From: Salinibacillus xinjiangensis | GTDB taxonomy: Bacteria; Bacillota; Bacilli; Bacillales; Alkalibacillaceae | Assembly: GCF_009649735.1 (NCBI RefSeq) | Contig: NZ_WJNH01000003.1 | Location: 62,001 to 126,000 of the forward strand | Length of the DNA: 64,000 nt | Direction: 5' to 3' | Shown: in pieces, positions 1 through 8,258 of the stretch | Layout: the number at the start of each line of letters is the position of its first letter | How positions within the stretch are numbered: the stretch's first letter is position 1 | The notes under the pieces: model-generated | The model's database searches: none | Seen by the model: only the letters and a program-made list of their open reading frames with translations | Told to the model about the DNA's origin: nothing | Translations under genes and position numbers: made by a program

Positions 1-441
1 CTTTTTACCGCCACAGGCAAGTCCGTAATCTTGGTGCTTAATATAAGCTCCAAAGCCTAAGGTTAAAACGAGAAGTAAAATAATAGCCGATAAATGTTTT
101 TCGATGCTTTGGATGACGAGAAGAACCATCATCCAATTGGCTACTTTTCTCGTTTGGTTAGCAGGTTTAGAACGAATGATTCTCACAAAAAGAAATAAAC
201 TGATGAAAAATAAAATGGCTCCAATCACTCGGTGAGCATATTCAATTAAAGTGGCTCTTTTTAAAAGGGGAGTTAACACACCATTACATAATGGCCAGTC
301 AGGTCCGCATCCCATGCCTGATTTTGATGAGGCTACGTAACCAACAAAAACAAATAGAAAATACGCAATGATGATCGTCAGGAATGCTAAGCGTTTTAAA
401 TGTCGTGCTCTTTCCTCCCTTTTTAGTACAACTAGTGCCAA
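1..441 (-). CDS. ctaA: Heme A synthase (CtaA/COX15 family), C-terminus beyond the window
   Basis: Integral membrane enzyme that oxidises heme O to heme A for aa3-type cytochrome oxidase. About 147 residues are visible, reading from right to left and cut off by the window edge. The family's paired-cysteine motif (CGPDWPLC) is present, followed by the heme-binding helix with EYAHR and a second His helix with EKHL; three hydrophobic helices are evident. The start is uncertain. There is a good GGGAGG ribosome site near 420, but no ATG/GTG/TTG in frame just after it; the nearest upstream in-frame start is TTG at 441, without a clear ribosome site. The family call is confident and the start is not. 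Confidence 0.85.
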   Translation of the reverse strand, partial: MALVVLKREERARHLKRLAFLTIIIAYFLFVFVGYVASSKSGMGCGPDWPLCNGVLTPLLKRATLIEYAHRVIGAILFFISLFLFVRIIRSKPANQTRKVANWMMVLLVIQSIEKHLSAIILLLVLTLGFGAYIKHQDYGLACGGKK

Positions 442-582
442 AAAAAGTTTATCAGAAGATTATAAACTTGAATGTGGGCTACTTCACTTAAAGACAAACC
501 GCAGAGTCAAATCAAACTGATTATTTTATAAACAAATTATGCTAAAATAGGATTTAACTATAGAAAATAGAGGCGATTACAT

Positions 583-1455
583 ATGAAAAATACCGGATTA
601 GTATTAGAAGGTGGAGGGATGAGGGGGGTGTTTTCAGCTGGTGTATTACAATACTTAATGGAGCAGGAATTATATTTCCCTTATGTTATTGGCGTCTCAG
701 CTGGAGCCTGTAATGGTTCATCCTATATTTCGAGACAGAAAGAACGAAATAAAATTGTGAACATTGAATATATCACTCATCCAGAATATATCTCCTACAA
801 ACGATTTTTTACAAAACGTGAGCTATTTGGTATGGATTTTATTTTTGACCGATTACCAAATGAATTGGTCCCATTCGATTTTGATACTTTTCATCAAGCC
901 AACGAGGAGTTTGTTGTTGGGACAACGGATTGTGAAACAGGCGAGCCTGTATATTATAAGAAATCAACACACCAAGATCACATGCTTACTTTACTCCGCG
1001 CATCAAGTTCCTTACCGTTTATGGCTCCTGAGATTGAGTTTGAGGGACGTAAGCTATTAGACGGGGGCATTTCTGATCCAATCCCAATTCGAAAATCGGA
1101 ACAGGATGGAAACGAAAAAAATATAGTTATTTTAACGCGAAACAGGGACTATAGAAAGAGTCCGGCTAAATTTAACTGGCTTTTAAAAAGGAAGTATGGA
1201 CATTATGACGGCTTAGTACGAGCCATGATGAACCGCCATGAAATGTATAATCAAACGATTGCTTACTTAGAGGAGCAGGAAAAGAAAGGTAAGGTATTTA
1301 TTATTCGTCCGACTGAAAAACTAGAAGTGGGACGCATCGAGAGAAATCCCGATAAATTGTCTGCTTTATATGATAAGGGATATGAGCAAGCAAAATCCTC
1401 ACTTAACCAATTAAAGCAGTTTTTAAACCAAACAAATGATGTATACTATAACTAG
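583..1455 (+). CDS. Patatin-like phospholipase family protein
   Basis: Predicted cytosolic serine acyl hydrolase of the patatin/RssA family, acting on lipid or acyl esters; the natural substrate is unknown. The 290-residue protein has the oxyanion-hole glycine motif GGGMRG at residues 10-15, the nucleophile elbow GVSAG with Ser39, and the second half of the Ser-Asp dyad in DGGISDP near residue 162. There is no signal peptide. Start ATG 583 follows GAGGCG. The helicase gene begins 22 bases after its stop, so the two are probably co-transcribed. The family assignment is strong; the biological role is not deducible. Confidence 0.88.
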   Translation: MKNTGLVLEGGGMRGVFSAGVLQYLMEQELYFPYVIGVSAGACNGSSYISRQKERNKIVNIEYITHPEYISYKRFFTKRELFGMDFIFDRLPNELVPFDFDTFHQANEEFVVGTTDCETGEPVYYKKSTHQDHMLTLLRASSSLPFMAPEIEFEGRKLLDGGISDPIPIRKSEQDGNEKNIVILTRNRDYRKSPAKFNWLLKRKYGHYDGLVRAMMNRHEMYNQTIAYLEEQEKKGKVFIIRPTEKLEVGRIERNPDKLSALYDKGYEQAKSSLNQLKQFLNQTNDVYYN

Positions 1456-1477
1456 CTTTAAACAACGGAGGATGGAC

Positions 1478-2617
1478 ATGAATAGTACTGAAGAATTCGT
1501 TCAACATTTTAAGCCTTTTATTCAAACTGCTTGGGAAAAAGCTGGATTTGAACAACCAACGGCCATTCAGCAGCAAGCTGTTCCACACATTTTACAAGGG
1601 GAGGACATCATTGCCGAGTCTCCAACAGGAACAGGAAAGACGTTAGCTTATCTTCTTCCCATCATGGAAAAAGTAGATACAAAACTGCCACATATTCAAG
1701 CGGTTATTCTGGCCTCATCCCATGAGTTGGTGATGCAGATCCATCAAGAAATACAAAATTGGGGATCAGGAGAAGGAATCAAAAGTGCAGCTTTTATCGG
1801 TGGGGCCAACATTAAACGTCAAATCGATAAGCTAAAAAAACGTCCACAGATTGTTGTAGCAACTCCAGGACGCTTATTAGAGCTAATCAAAATTAAAAAA
1901 GCGAAAATGCACGAGGTGAAAACCATCGTTCTGGACGAAGCGGATCAATTATTTGTACCAGAGCATATTTCGACAATTGAACAAATTATAAAATCAACGT
2001 TGGCTGACCGCCAAGTTCTAGTTTTTTCAGCTACAGTTCCTTCTGATGCTGAAAAGACGGCCAAAGAGTTCATGAATGAGCCTGAATTGATTCGGATTAA
2101 GCAGGACGATACCAAGCCTGTTTCAGACCACGGATTTGTGGTTTGTCAGTCGAGAGAAAAGGTAGAGATGTTAAGAAGAATAGCGTTTTTAGAGAACGTC
2201 AAGGGAATTGCATTTATGAATGATATTGGCAATCTTGATGTATATGCTCAAAAGCTTCAATATAAAGGTGTGCCAATCGGGGTTCTTCATGGTGAAGTGA
2301 AGAAACAGGAACGAGCAAAAATGATTAAAGACTTTCGAGCTGGAAATATACCGTTGCTTTTGACCACAGATGTGGCAGCTAGAGGGCTGGACGTGAAGGG
2401 AATCACGCATGTTGTTCATGTGGACTTACCAAAGGACACCAAGCAATATATTCATCGTTCAGGGCGCACTGGCCGCTTAGGCTCCACCTCAGGTATGGTT
2501 CTTTCGCTGGTCAATGATCGGGAGGTTCGTAAATTAAAACAGTTGATTAGGAATGAGGGTATTCCAGTTCATGAGAAAAAAGTTAAGGGCGGAAAAGTTA
2601 TGGACATAAAAAAATAG
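1478..2617 (+). CDS. yfmL: DEAD-box ATP-dependent RNA helicase, YfmL type
   Basis: RNA helicase resembling B. subtilis YfmL, which has been linked to ribosome assembly and cold growth. Visible motifs in order: Q-motif region, Walker A (SPTGTGKT), PGR, DEAD box (VLDEADQL), SAT, and the motif V/VI region (DVAARGLD, HRSGRTGR). The length of 379 residues matches the compact YfmL form, which lacks the long C-terminal extension of CshA/CshB. An ATG exists at 1436 in frame, but GGAGG at 1467-1471 places the start at 1478. Transcription ends at the hairpin from 2627. Confidence 0.9.
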   Translation: MNSTEEFVQHFKPFIQTAWEKAGFEQPTAIQQQAVPHILQGEDIIAESPTGTGKTLAYLLPIMEKVDTKLPHIQAVILASSHELVMQIHQEIQNWGSGEGIKSAAFIGGANIKRQIDKLKKRPQIVVATPGRLLELIKIKKAKMHEVKTIVLDEADQLFVPEHISTIEQIIKSTLADRQVLVFSATVPSDAEKTAKEFMNEPELIRIKQDDTKPVSDHGFVVCQSREKVEMLRRIAFLENVKGIAFMNDIGNLDVYAQKLQYKGVPIGVLHGEVKKQERAKMIKDFRAGNIPLLLTTDVAARGLDVKGITHVVHVDLPKDTKQYIHRSGRTGRLGSTSGMVLSLVNDREVRKLKQLIRNEGIPVHEKKVKGGKVMDIKK

Positions 2618-2626
2618 TGATGTGAG

Positions 2627-2657
2627 AAGGATGCGAACAGGTTCGCATCCTTTCTTT
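2627..2657 (+). terminator. Intrinsic terminator after the yfmL-like gene
   Basis: A perfect inverted repeat (AAGGATGCGAAC and its complement) with a very short loop is followed by TTTCTTT. It lies 10 bases after the helicase stop. Confidence 0.85.
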
Positions 2658-2779
2658 ATGTTAATGATGTAACAAAAGGGGACAATATGACGAGGAAGTG
2701 TCATTCGTTGACAATCTTTTTCAATGTTTAGTATAATTTACTTCGAATTCGAGATAATAAAATGAAAGGGTGTATATAA

Positions 2780-3763
2780 ATGGAACGTAAACCATTAAAG
2801 GGTATTCACCATGTATCGGCTCTTACAGCAAATGCAAAACACAATTATGAATTTTATACGAAAACCTTAGGAATGAGATTAGTCAAGAAAACGATCAATC
2901 AAGATGATCCATCCGTATATCATCTTTTTTATGCAGATGAGCGAGGAAATCCAGGTACAGATTTAACCTTTTTTGAAATTCCAAATGCGGGGACGACTTA
3001 TCCTGGAACCAACAGCATATCTGGTACTTCATTACGAGTTCCAAATGATGAATCGTTACAATATTGGAAGAATCGATTCGAAGAGCTGGGAGTAGAGCAT
3101 GATGAAATTACAGCAGAGAGTGGCAGGGCAACCTTAGCGTTTCGCGATTTTGAACAGCAAAGACTCTATTTAGTTTCAGATGAAAATAATGACGGTGTTT
3201 CAGGTGGGAAGGCTTGGGATAAAAGTCCAGTCCCACAAGAACATGGAATTGTTGGGTTAGGTCCAGTCCTTTTAACCGTATCAAAACGGGAAAACACGGA
3301 AAAAATCCTGTTAGATGTGCTCGGCTTCAAACACGTTCGTACCTACACGTCCTCTCAAATTCATGACGGAAAAGAAGTTCACGTTTATGAAACAGGCGAA
3401 GGTGGATCTGGCGCGGAGGTGCATATTGTTGAACGTGATGATTTACCTAGGGAGCGTCCAGGCCGTGGCAGTGTGCACCATGTCGCATTCCGAGTTGAAA
3501 ATGAGGACGAACTGAACAAGTGGGTCGAGTATGTGAAACAGCTGCAAATTCCAAACTCAGGGTTTGTGGAGCGCTATTACTTTAAATCACTTTATTTCAG
3601 GGAGCCAAATGGTGTGTTGTTTGAGCTGGCAACAGACGGTCCAGGCTTTGAAGGGGATGAATCCTTTGAGCATTTAGGTGAGAGCTTGGCCTTGCCTCCT
3701 TATTTTGAAGATCAACGGGATATGATTGAGGCACGTCTAAAACCCCTAGATACAAAGGAGTAA
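2780..3763 (+). CDS. Ring-cleaving dioxygenase (VOC superfamily, MhqA/MhqO type)
   Basis: Predicted Fe(II)-dependent extradiol-type dioxygenase of two VOC (glyoxalase-fold) modules. The N-terminal module has GIHHVSALT (metal His about residue 10) and the C-terminal module has GSVHHVAF (His about 234) and the ligand Glu in VLFELATDGPGF. The family includes B. subtilis MhqA, MhqE and MhqO, which act in detoxification of quinones and catechols under MhqR control. Length (327) is slightly above the usual 310-316. No MhqR-like regulator is adjacent. Start ATG 2780 follows AAAGGG. Which Mhq paralogue it corresponds to cannot be decided here. Confidence 0.88.
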   Translation: MERKPLKGIHHVSALTANAKHNYEFYTKTLGMRLVKKTINQDDPSVYHLFYADERGNPGTDLTFFEIPNAGTTYPGTNSISGTSLRVPNDESLQYWKNRFEELGVEHDEITAESGRATLAFRDFEQQRLYLVSDENNDGVSGGKAWDKSPVPQEHGIVGLGPVLLTVSKRENTEKILLDVLGFKHVRTYTSSQIHDGKEVHVYETGEGGSGAEVHIVERDDLPRERPGRGSVHHVAFRVENEDELNKWVEYVKQLQIPNSGFVERYYFKSLYFREPNGVLFELATDGPGFEGDESFEHLGESLALPPYFEDQRDMIEARLKPLDTKE

Positions 3764-3771
3764 AAACAAAT

Positions 3772-3800
3772 GCGAGCTTAGTTATTTGGCTCGCTTTTTT
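3772..3800 (+). terminator. Terminator after the dioxygenase gene
   Basis: GCGAGC / GCTCGC stem followed by a T6 run. It overlaps the last codons of the convergent small membrane-protein gene. Confidence 0.75.
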
Positions 3801-3967
3801 CTATAGAGCAAGAGTAACCAGGCCAGGAAGATATAAATGGCAATTACTACAGCTAAGGTAATCATCTGTTCTTCAAACGAACCATCTGCCATCAGAACAG
3901 GACTAATACCAAAAAATGTAACAAGAATATATGCTAATAGAAAACAGAAATACACAAGCCAGTGCAT
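3782..3967 (-). CDS. Small two-helix membrane protein of unknown function
   Basis: The 61-residue product has two hydrophobic segments (about residues 3-24 and 33-55) separated by an acidic loop (DGSFEEQM), and ends in a positively charged tail (YRKKRAK). The start is chosen at ATG 3967 because AAGGAG lies 8 bases upstream; the in-frame ATG at 3976 has no ribosome site. It is convergent with the dioxygenase gene and shares its terminator region. No function is recognised. Confidence 0.65.
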   Translation of the reverse strand: MHWLVYFCFLLAYILVTFFGISPVLMADGSFEEQMITLAVVIAIYIFLAWLLLLYRKKRAK

Positions 3968-4058
3968 GGTAAGCACTCCTTTTGATTCACGTATTATTTA
4001 AGTATATTCTGTACTTATAAAGAGCTTACCTTTAATTAATAGAAAGGGCGATTTCGGA

Positions 4059-4379
4059 ATGGATATTATATTAAGAGGCGAATCTGCAGAAGTCTTAAAA
4101 GAGAACACTTCCTCGAACCAGGTTATAGTTGTAGACACTAATTTTAGTGGTGGCTGAGGATGCACGTTAGAATTTTCTTTGGTTCTGGATGAATCAAATC
4201 AACTAGACGAAAAAATAGAAGTAGATGGACTGAGCTTTCAGGTAAATTCCTTCACTAAAAGTCAGGTTGGAGACCCATTAATCATCGACTACAAACCCAA
4301 TTATGGCTTTGTCATAAAAAATAATAATGAAGTATTTGCCCATGGTGTAAAATTACAAAATCGTCAAAATAATGGTTGA
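4059..4379 (+). CDS. HesB-like (seleno)protein with in-frame TGA as probable Sec33
   Basis: Reading from ATG 4059 (AAAGGG upstream) the frame stays open for 106 codons except for one TGA at 4155-4157. Reading through it gives FSGG-U-GCTLEF, i.e. the TGA occupies the first Cys of the GCGC-type motif of HesB/IscA-fold proteins. Upstream and downstream parts both fit this small family (beta-rich, with VDGLSFQV and GFVIKNNN). A family of HesB-related proteins is known (TIGRFAM HesB_rel_seleno) in which several members carry selenocysteine at exactly this conserved Cys. The role is presumably Fe-S or metal/redox related. No other defect is visible. The alternative is a Cys-to-stop mutation. A convincing SECIS hairpin could not be identified by eye. 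Confidence 0.72.
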
Positions 4380-4424
4380 ACACAATACTCATACTAAAAA
4401 ACAAAATAGCGTAAAGGGTGTAGA

Positions 4425-5156
4425 GTGTTGAGGTATTATGCCAATCCAGGACAAGTGAGTTACGGTGAAACCATTGGGATTCTAATGTTAGATTCGTTCG
4501 CTCCTTTTATACCAGGAGATGTAGGTAACGCACATACCTTTCCATTTCCAGTAAGGTATGAAACAGTTAAGGGATTAAACGCGAGCAATATGGTCAACTG
4601 GGATGATAGTCATTATCCCAATTTTTTAGAAGCTGGCTTAAAGCTGACACAAAGTGGAGTAAAGGCCATTACTGGAGATTGTGGTTACATGGCCATTTTT
4701 CAAGACAGACTAGCCAAAGATCTCCAGGTTCCTGTGTTCTTATCAAGTCTCCTTCAGCTCCATTTCTTAACCCATTTGGTACACGGAGATGAAAAGATCG
4801 CTGTCATTACCGCTGATTCTACGCTTTTAACCAATTCCTTGTTGGCGAGTATTAATATTGATCACACCTACCCAATTGTCATTCAAGGCCTTCAAAACCA
4901 GCCATATTTTAAAGATTTTGCCCTAACAGAATCAGGGGTGTTGGATACAAATAAAGTTGAACAAGAAGTGGTCAATGCTACGGTAAATCTGGTTCAAAAA
5001 AACCCATCCATCTCCATTATTTTACTGGAATGTAGCATGTTACCTCCATATGCCAAGGCTATCCAAGAGGCTGTTTCATTACCTGTATTTGATTACACAT
5101 CGATGATTGAATACGTTTATAACGCTTATATAAGAAAAAAATTTGATTTTCAATAG
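4425..5156 (+). CDS. Aspartate/glutamate racemase family protein
   Basis: A 243-residue cytosolic protein of the Asp/Glu/hydantoin racemase superfamily. Two catalytic cysteines are expected in this superfamily; candidates are Cys in ITGDCGYM (about residue 87) and in LLECSMLPP (about 204), which sit in the right halves of the pseudo-symmetric fold. Start GTG 4425 or TTG 4428 follows AAAGGG. It begins 45 bases after the HesB-like gene and may be co-transcribed with it. The substrate is not deducible; it is unlikely to be the essential MurI because the sequence diverges from it. Confidence 0.75.
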   Translation: MLRYYANPGQVSYGETIGILMLDSFAPFIPGDVGNAHTFPFPVRYETVKGLNASNMVNWDDSHYPNFLEAGLKLTQSGVKAITGDCGYMAIFQDRLAKDLQVPVFLSSLLQLHFLTHLVHGDEKIAVITADSTLLTNSLLASINIDHTYPIVIQGLQNQPYFKDFALTESGVLDTNKVEQEVVNATVNLVQKNPSISIILLECSMLPPYAKAIQEAVSLPVFDYTSMIEYVYNAYIRKKFDFQ

Positions 5157-5299
5157 TCGGTTGAAGCCTGTCATATCAGGAGATTTGGCTTTTTCTAAAC
5201 TTTACCAATGAAAAAAGTTGTATCTCACAGAATAAATAAGGCTTATCCTCCATAACGCTAAGTTTGCAAGACGATAAATTTCCCAAGGAGGTCATTAGA

Positions 5300-5503
5300 A
5301 TGGCACAACAAAATCGTTCTAACAACTCAAACCAATTAGTGGTACCAGGAGCAGACCAAGCAATCAATCAAATGAAAACTGAAATTGCACAAGAATTTGG
5401 TGTACAGTTAGGAGCAGATTCAACTTCTCGTTCTAATGGATCCGTTGGCGGTGAAATTACAAAACGCCTTGTATCTTTAGCACAACAAAACATGAATAAA
5501 TAA
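5300..5503 (+). CDS. Alpha/beta-type small acid-soluble spore protein
   Basis: DNA-binding protein that coats and protects spore DNA. The 67-residue product contains the conserved SASP core: [12 protein letters not shown], the germination protease (GPR) site region TEIAQEFGV, and the DNA-binding [12 protein letters not shown] near the C-terminus. AAGGAGG sits 9 bases before ATG 5300; an earlier in-frame start at 5264 lacks one. Expression is expected from a forespore (sigma-G) promoter. A GAATA at about 5230 could be part of it, but the matching -10 is weak. The gene shows the host is a spore former. Confidence 0.95.
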   Translation: MAQQNRSNNSNQLVVPGADQAINQMKTEIAQEFGVQLGADSTSRSNGSVGGEITKRLVSLAQQNMNK

Positions 5504-5522
5504 TAGTATGGATGATAAAAGA

Positions 5523-5546
5523 GCCCCCTTAACTGGGGGCTTTTTT
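5523..5546 (+). terminator. Terminator of the SASP gene
   Basis: Stem GCCCCC / GGGGGC with a short loop and T6. The T run touches the stop codon of the convergent YaiI/YqxD gene. Confidence 0.9.
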
Positions 5547-5994
5547 ACGTTGTGTATTTTTCGAGAATTGTACGAAATGACTCTCGAAATTGTTCTCTAT
5601 CCTCTTCCGTAAAGGCTTTTGGACCCTTTGTTTTGTATCCAGCTTTTCTAGCCTTTGCGTTGGCATGGCGCATTGTCAGCATTTGATCAATGTTCTCGGT
5701 CGTATATTGAAAGCCTTTATGATGAAGCACCACACATTTTTTGCCGAGGGCGAGTGAAGCTAGACCATAATCCTGTGTGATGATGATATCTCCTTTGTTT
5801 GCCATTTTCATAATGCGATAATCGGCAGCATCTGCCCCGGAATCGACGTAAACAATGTCCACATTTGGTTCTGGTTCTTTATTGGAAAAATGAGAAAAAC
5901 TCATGACTAGAGTAACAGGTATATCATATGTATGAGCTTCTGAAATCACAATATCCTTAACAGGACTAGCATCCGCATCTACATAAATGTTCAT
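5545..5994 (-). CDS. YaiI/YqxD family protein (UPF0178, DUF188)
   Basis: Conserved protein with a predicted PIN-like nuclease fold; no reaction has been established. The 149 residues open with the diagnostic [12 protein letters not shown] and carry conserved acidic residues ([17 protein letters not shown]) and the IITQDYGLA motif. The start is ATG 5994, where AAGGAGG precedes at good spacing; an upstream in-frame ATG at 6045 would add 17 atypical residues. It is divergent from cvfB, so the interval 5995-6098 holds both promoters. Confidence 0.88.
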   Translation of the reverse strand: MNIYVDADASPVKDIVISEAHTYDIPVTLVMSFSHFSNKEPEPNVDIVYVDSGADAADYRIMKMANKGDIIITQDYGLASLALGKKCVVLHHKGFQYTTENIDQMLTMRHANAKARKAGYKTKGPKAFTEEDREQFRESFRTILEKYTT

Positions 5995-6098
5995 AAAAAT
6001 GACCTCCTTGTCTAAAACTGATAATGTATTGATTTCACTCTCCATTTTCGTACGTTATAATAGATGAAGACTTTAAGTATAAGGAGATTATATACACT

Positions 6099-6953
6099 AT
6101 GATAACACAAGCAGGCACCATTCAAATGTTAACTGTAAAACGAGTTATTGACACGGGATATGTATTAACAGATGGACAAGATGAATTTTTATTACATAAT
6201 AGAGAAGCAAATGAAGATTTAGAGGTCGATCAAGAGGTGGAGGTATTTTTATATCCAGATAAAAAGGGGCAGGTAGTTGCCACAACGACCATTCCTTCCG
6301 TTCGGTTAGATCAATATGATTGGGCAGAGGTCATGGAAGTGGTTCCTAACCTCGGAGTGTTTGTTGACATTGGCATTCATAAAGAGATTCTCGTCTCGAT
6401 AGATGATCTTCCTCTATACACCAAAGTGTGGCCAGCTGCCGGAGACTTTCTCTATGTGGCATTAGATACGGATAAAAAAGGGCGGTTGTTAGCTAAACCT
6501 GCAACAGAAAGCCTGTTTACAGACGATGACTTTTTAAATGCACCTGAAGACTTGAAAAATGCTACGGTTAGTGGTCGCGTTTATCGCACAAGTAAGGAAG
6601 GCTCGGTTATCCTTACTGAAGAAGGGTACAGGGGATTTATCCACAGTTCCGAGCGCAAAACCGAGCCACGACTTGGACAATGGGTGACCGGAAGAGTAAT
6701 TGATGTGAAACCAGATGGGTCCATCAATATTTCGTTACGACCATTGAAGCAGGATAGTATTTCAGAGGATGCCCAAGCGATATTGACATATATAGAAGAA
6801 AACGACGGCATGATGCCGTTTGGCGATAAAAGCGATCCCGAAGATATCAAAGGCACCTTTCAAATTAGTAAGGCAGCCTTTAAACGGGCGTTAGGGAGTT
6901 TGATGAAGGAAGGAAAAGTAGAGCAACGAGATGGGAATACGTATTTGAAGTAA
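6099..6953 (+). CDS. cvfB: S1-domain RNA-binding protein, CvfB/YitL family
   Basis: RNA-binding regulator of the conserved virulence factor B family. The 284-residue product has tandem S1-like OB domains: an N-terminal module, a second with GVFVDIGIHKEILVS (about residues 89-103), and a third with YRGFIHSSE and VTGRVIDVKPDGSINISL (about 177-209). A C-terminal winged-helix module follows (GTFQISKAAFKRALGSLMKEGK). The ribosome site AAGGAG lies about 12 bases before ATG 6099. No hairpin terminator follows; instead a repeat element starts 62 bases after the stop. Confidence 0.9.
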   Translation: MITQAGTIQMLTVKRVIDTGYVLTDGQDEFLLHNREANEDLEVDQEVEVFLYPDKKGQVVATTTIPSVRLDQYDWAEVMEVVPNLGVFVDIGIHKEILVSIDDLPLYTKVWPAAGDFLYVALDTDKKGRLLAKPATESLFTDDDFLNAPEDLKNATVSGRVYRTSKEGSVILTEEGYRGFIHSSERKTEPRLGQWVTGRVIDVKPDGSINISLRPLKQDSISEDAQAILTYIEENDGMMPFGDKSDPEDIKGTFQISKAAFKRALGSLMKEGKVEQRDGNTYLK

Positions 6954-7014
6954 GTCGTTTTGTTTGCGATAAAAATAATATGTAAATTAATTTCTGTGCG
7001 TTGTGGCAGATTGT

Positions 7015-7186
7015 GCTGAAGATTTGCAGATTTAAGCTAAATATAAATATAATAATGCTGAAGAAACCCTCAAATGCTAAAGAACAATGGACTTATGCTA
7101 GAGATGTCAAAGGATTTGCTAAAGTCCAGACCACTATAGCTAAAGAACCCGAACTAAAAGCTAAAGTCATTCAACACACGAAAATA
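7015..7186 (+). repeat. GCTRAAG-box element, single copy
   Basis: Eight boxes GCTGAAG/GCTAAAG (variants GCTAAAT, GCTAGAG) begin at 7015, 7036, 7057, 7076, 7097, 7118, 7139 and 7160. The steps are 21, 21, 19, 21, 21, 21, 21. The same ruler recurs in five other elements of this window (34398, 34590, 40983, 41167, 41993). The third step of 19 would shift any reading frame. The element lies 3' of cvfB in the sense direction and abuts a terminator hairpin at 7187. The function is unknown. Confidence 0.85.
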
Positions 7187-7216
7187 TAGGGAGAGGACCT
7201 CAATGTCCTCTCCCTA
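7187..7216. terminator. Bidirectional terminator between cvfB/repeat element and the alpha/beta hydrolase
   Basis: Twelve-base perfect stem (TAGGGAGAGGAC and its complement) with a six-base loop. The convergent hydrolase's stop codon is inside the right arm. Confidence 0.75.
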
Positions 7217-8149
7217 ATTGTTTAAAATAAACTCTACACCCTCGCTCAACAAGTCCTCAAAATGCTCTGGATACTCATGATCTAATCCGCTAATCAATTT
7301 ATAAGTATGATTTACCCCATTAAGCTTTAAAAGCTCTACAAATTGATTCGTTCCCTCCAAACAATCTACGTCCTGTTCCCCACAGATCACATATACTTTT
7401 GTTTGTTGATCCTTAAGTTTAGATAATAGATGCTGCCATTCCTTTAGATCAGGGAACCACGGGGCAACGAGGATAAGCCCTGTGACAGGCATACTTTCTG
7501 TTAAGACCGCGTTTAAACCTACTCCACATCCAGCTGAAAAGCCACCTAAAATCACTTGATTAGATGATATTTCGTTTTTCGATATTAAGAATTCATAATG
7601 CTCTAGAATCTCTCGTGTGCCTTTGTCTTTATTGTCCCAATTGTAGGCATTGGAAAATTCTATTTGGGAAGATTGTGGAAGAGCAAGAGTGACCCCATCT
7701 TGAATGACCGACTGCCAATGTAATTCCGTCATGCTGCTATTCTCCTGATCTCCATGTATAGCCATAATTAATGGTCTCTGCGTATCGACATGTGAAAGAA
7801 CCTTTAACTCAGGCTTTTGTTCCGCTTTCGCTTGATTTTCTCTTTCCTGACATAATTGGGTCAGCTTCTGGAACTGTTTATGTGGATGTAGGGGCTTCAA
7901 GTCTTCATCTGACATTAAGTAATCATAGGCATACCAAAACCCATTTTGGATGATTGCCTCCTCCATTAATTGTAGGGCTTCATGTTCTTGTCCAGACGAA
8001 GCGGCCAGACAGTATTGAAAATTGTAGATTTGAGCACGATTCCCCTTCACCTGATCTGCATATTTAGAGATAAATTGATAGGCTTCCATGCTCCCTTTAT
8101 CCTCAAGCACCTCCAACGTCTTATTTAACAGCTGTGCATATGTATACAT
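7214..8149 (-). CDS. Alpha/beta hydrolase with an N-terminal helical repeat region
   Basis: The 311-residue protein has two parts. Residues 1-115 are helical and TPR-like (LNKTLEVLEDKG, EALQLMEEAI). The C-terminal part is an alpha/beta hydrolase/dienelactone-hydrolase-like domain with nucleophile elbow GGFSAG (Ser about 205), an acid candidate in CGEQDVDC, and the catalytic His in LDHEYPEH near 291. There is no signal peptide, so it is cytosolic. AAGGAGG precedes ATG 8149. The substrate is unknown. Confidence 0.8.
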   Translation of the reverse strand: MYTYAQLLNKTLEVLEDKGSMEAYQFISKYADQVKGNRAQIYNFQYCLAASSGQEHEALQLMEEAIIQNGFWYAYDYLMSDEDLKPLHPHKQFQKLTQLCQERENQAKAEQKPELKVLSHVDTQRPLIMAIHGDQENSSMTELHWQSVIQDGVTLALPQSSQIEFSNAYNWDNKDKGTREILEHYEFLISKNEISSNQVILGGFSAGCGVGLNAVLTESMPVTGLILVAPWFPDLKEWQHLLSKLKDQQTKVYVICGEQDVDCLEGTNQFVELLKLNGVNHTYKLISGLDHEYPEHFEDLLSEGVEFILNN

Positions 8150-8258
8150 TGCATACCTCCTTGATACAGTATATTATACATTAGTTTCCATACGAGTCGA
8201 TTAGGATGAATCAAAGATGGCAATGATAACATAAAAACATACTTAGAGAGGGGATTGT

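Noticed and set aside
4158-4205. SECIS hairpin after the TGA of the HesB-like gene
   Set aside because: A weak stem (TTAGAA/TTCTGGA) with a U-rich loop can be drawn, but it lacks a clear G-containing apical loop; a folding program is needed before calling it.
5176-5299. Sigma-G promoter for the SASP gene
   Set aside because: A GAATA is present, but the -10 (CATAACG) deviates from CATnnTA and the spacing is 16; not firm enough to list.
7001-7189. Reading frame across the repeat element behind cvfB (heptad-like xAKxxxx pattern)
   Set aside because: The pattern comes from the 21-base periodicity; the 19-base step and stops in other units show the element is not translated, and there is no ribosome site.
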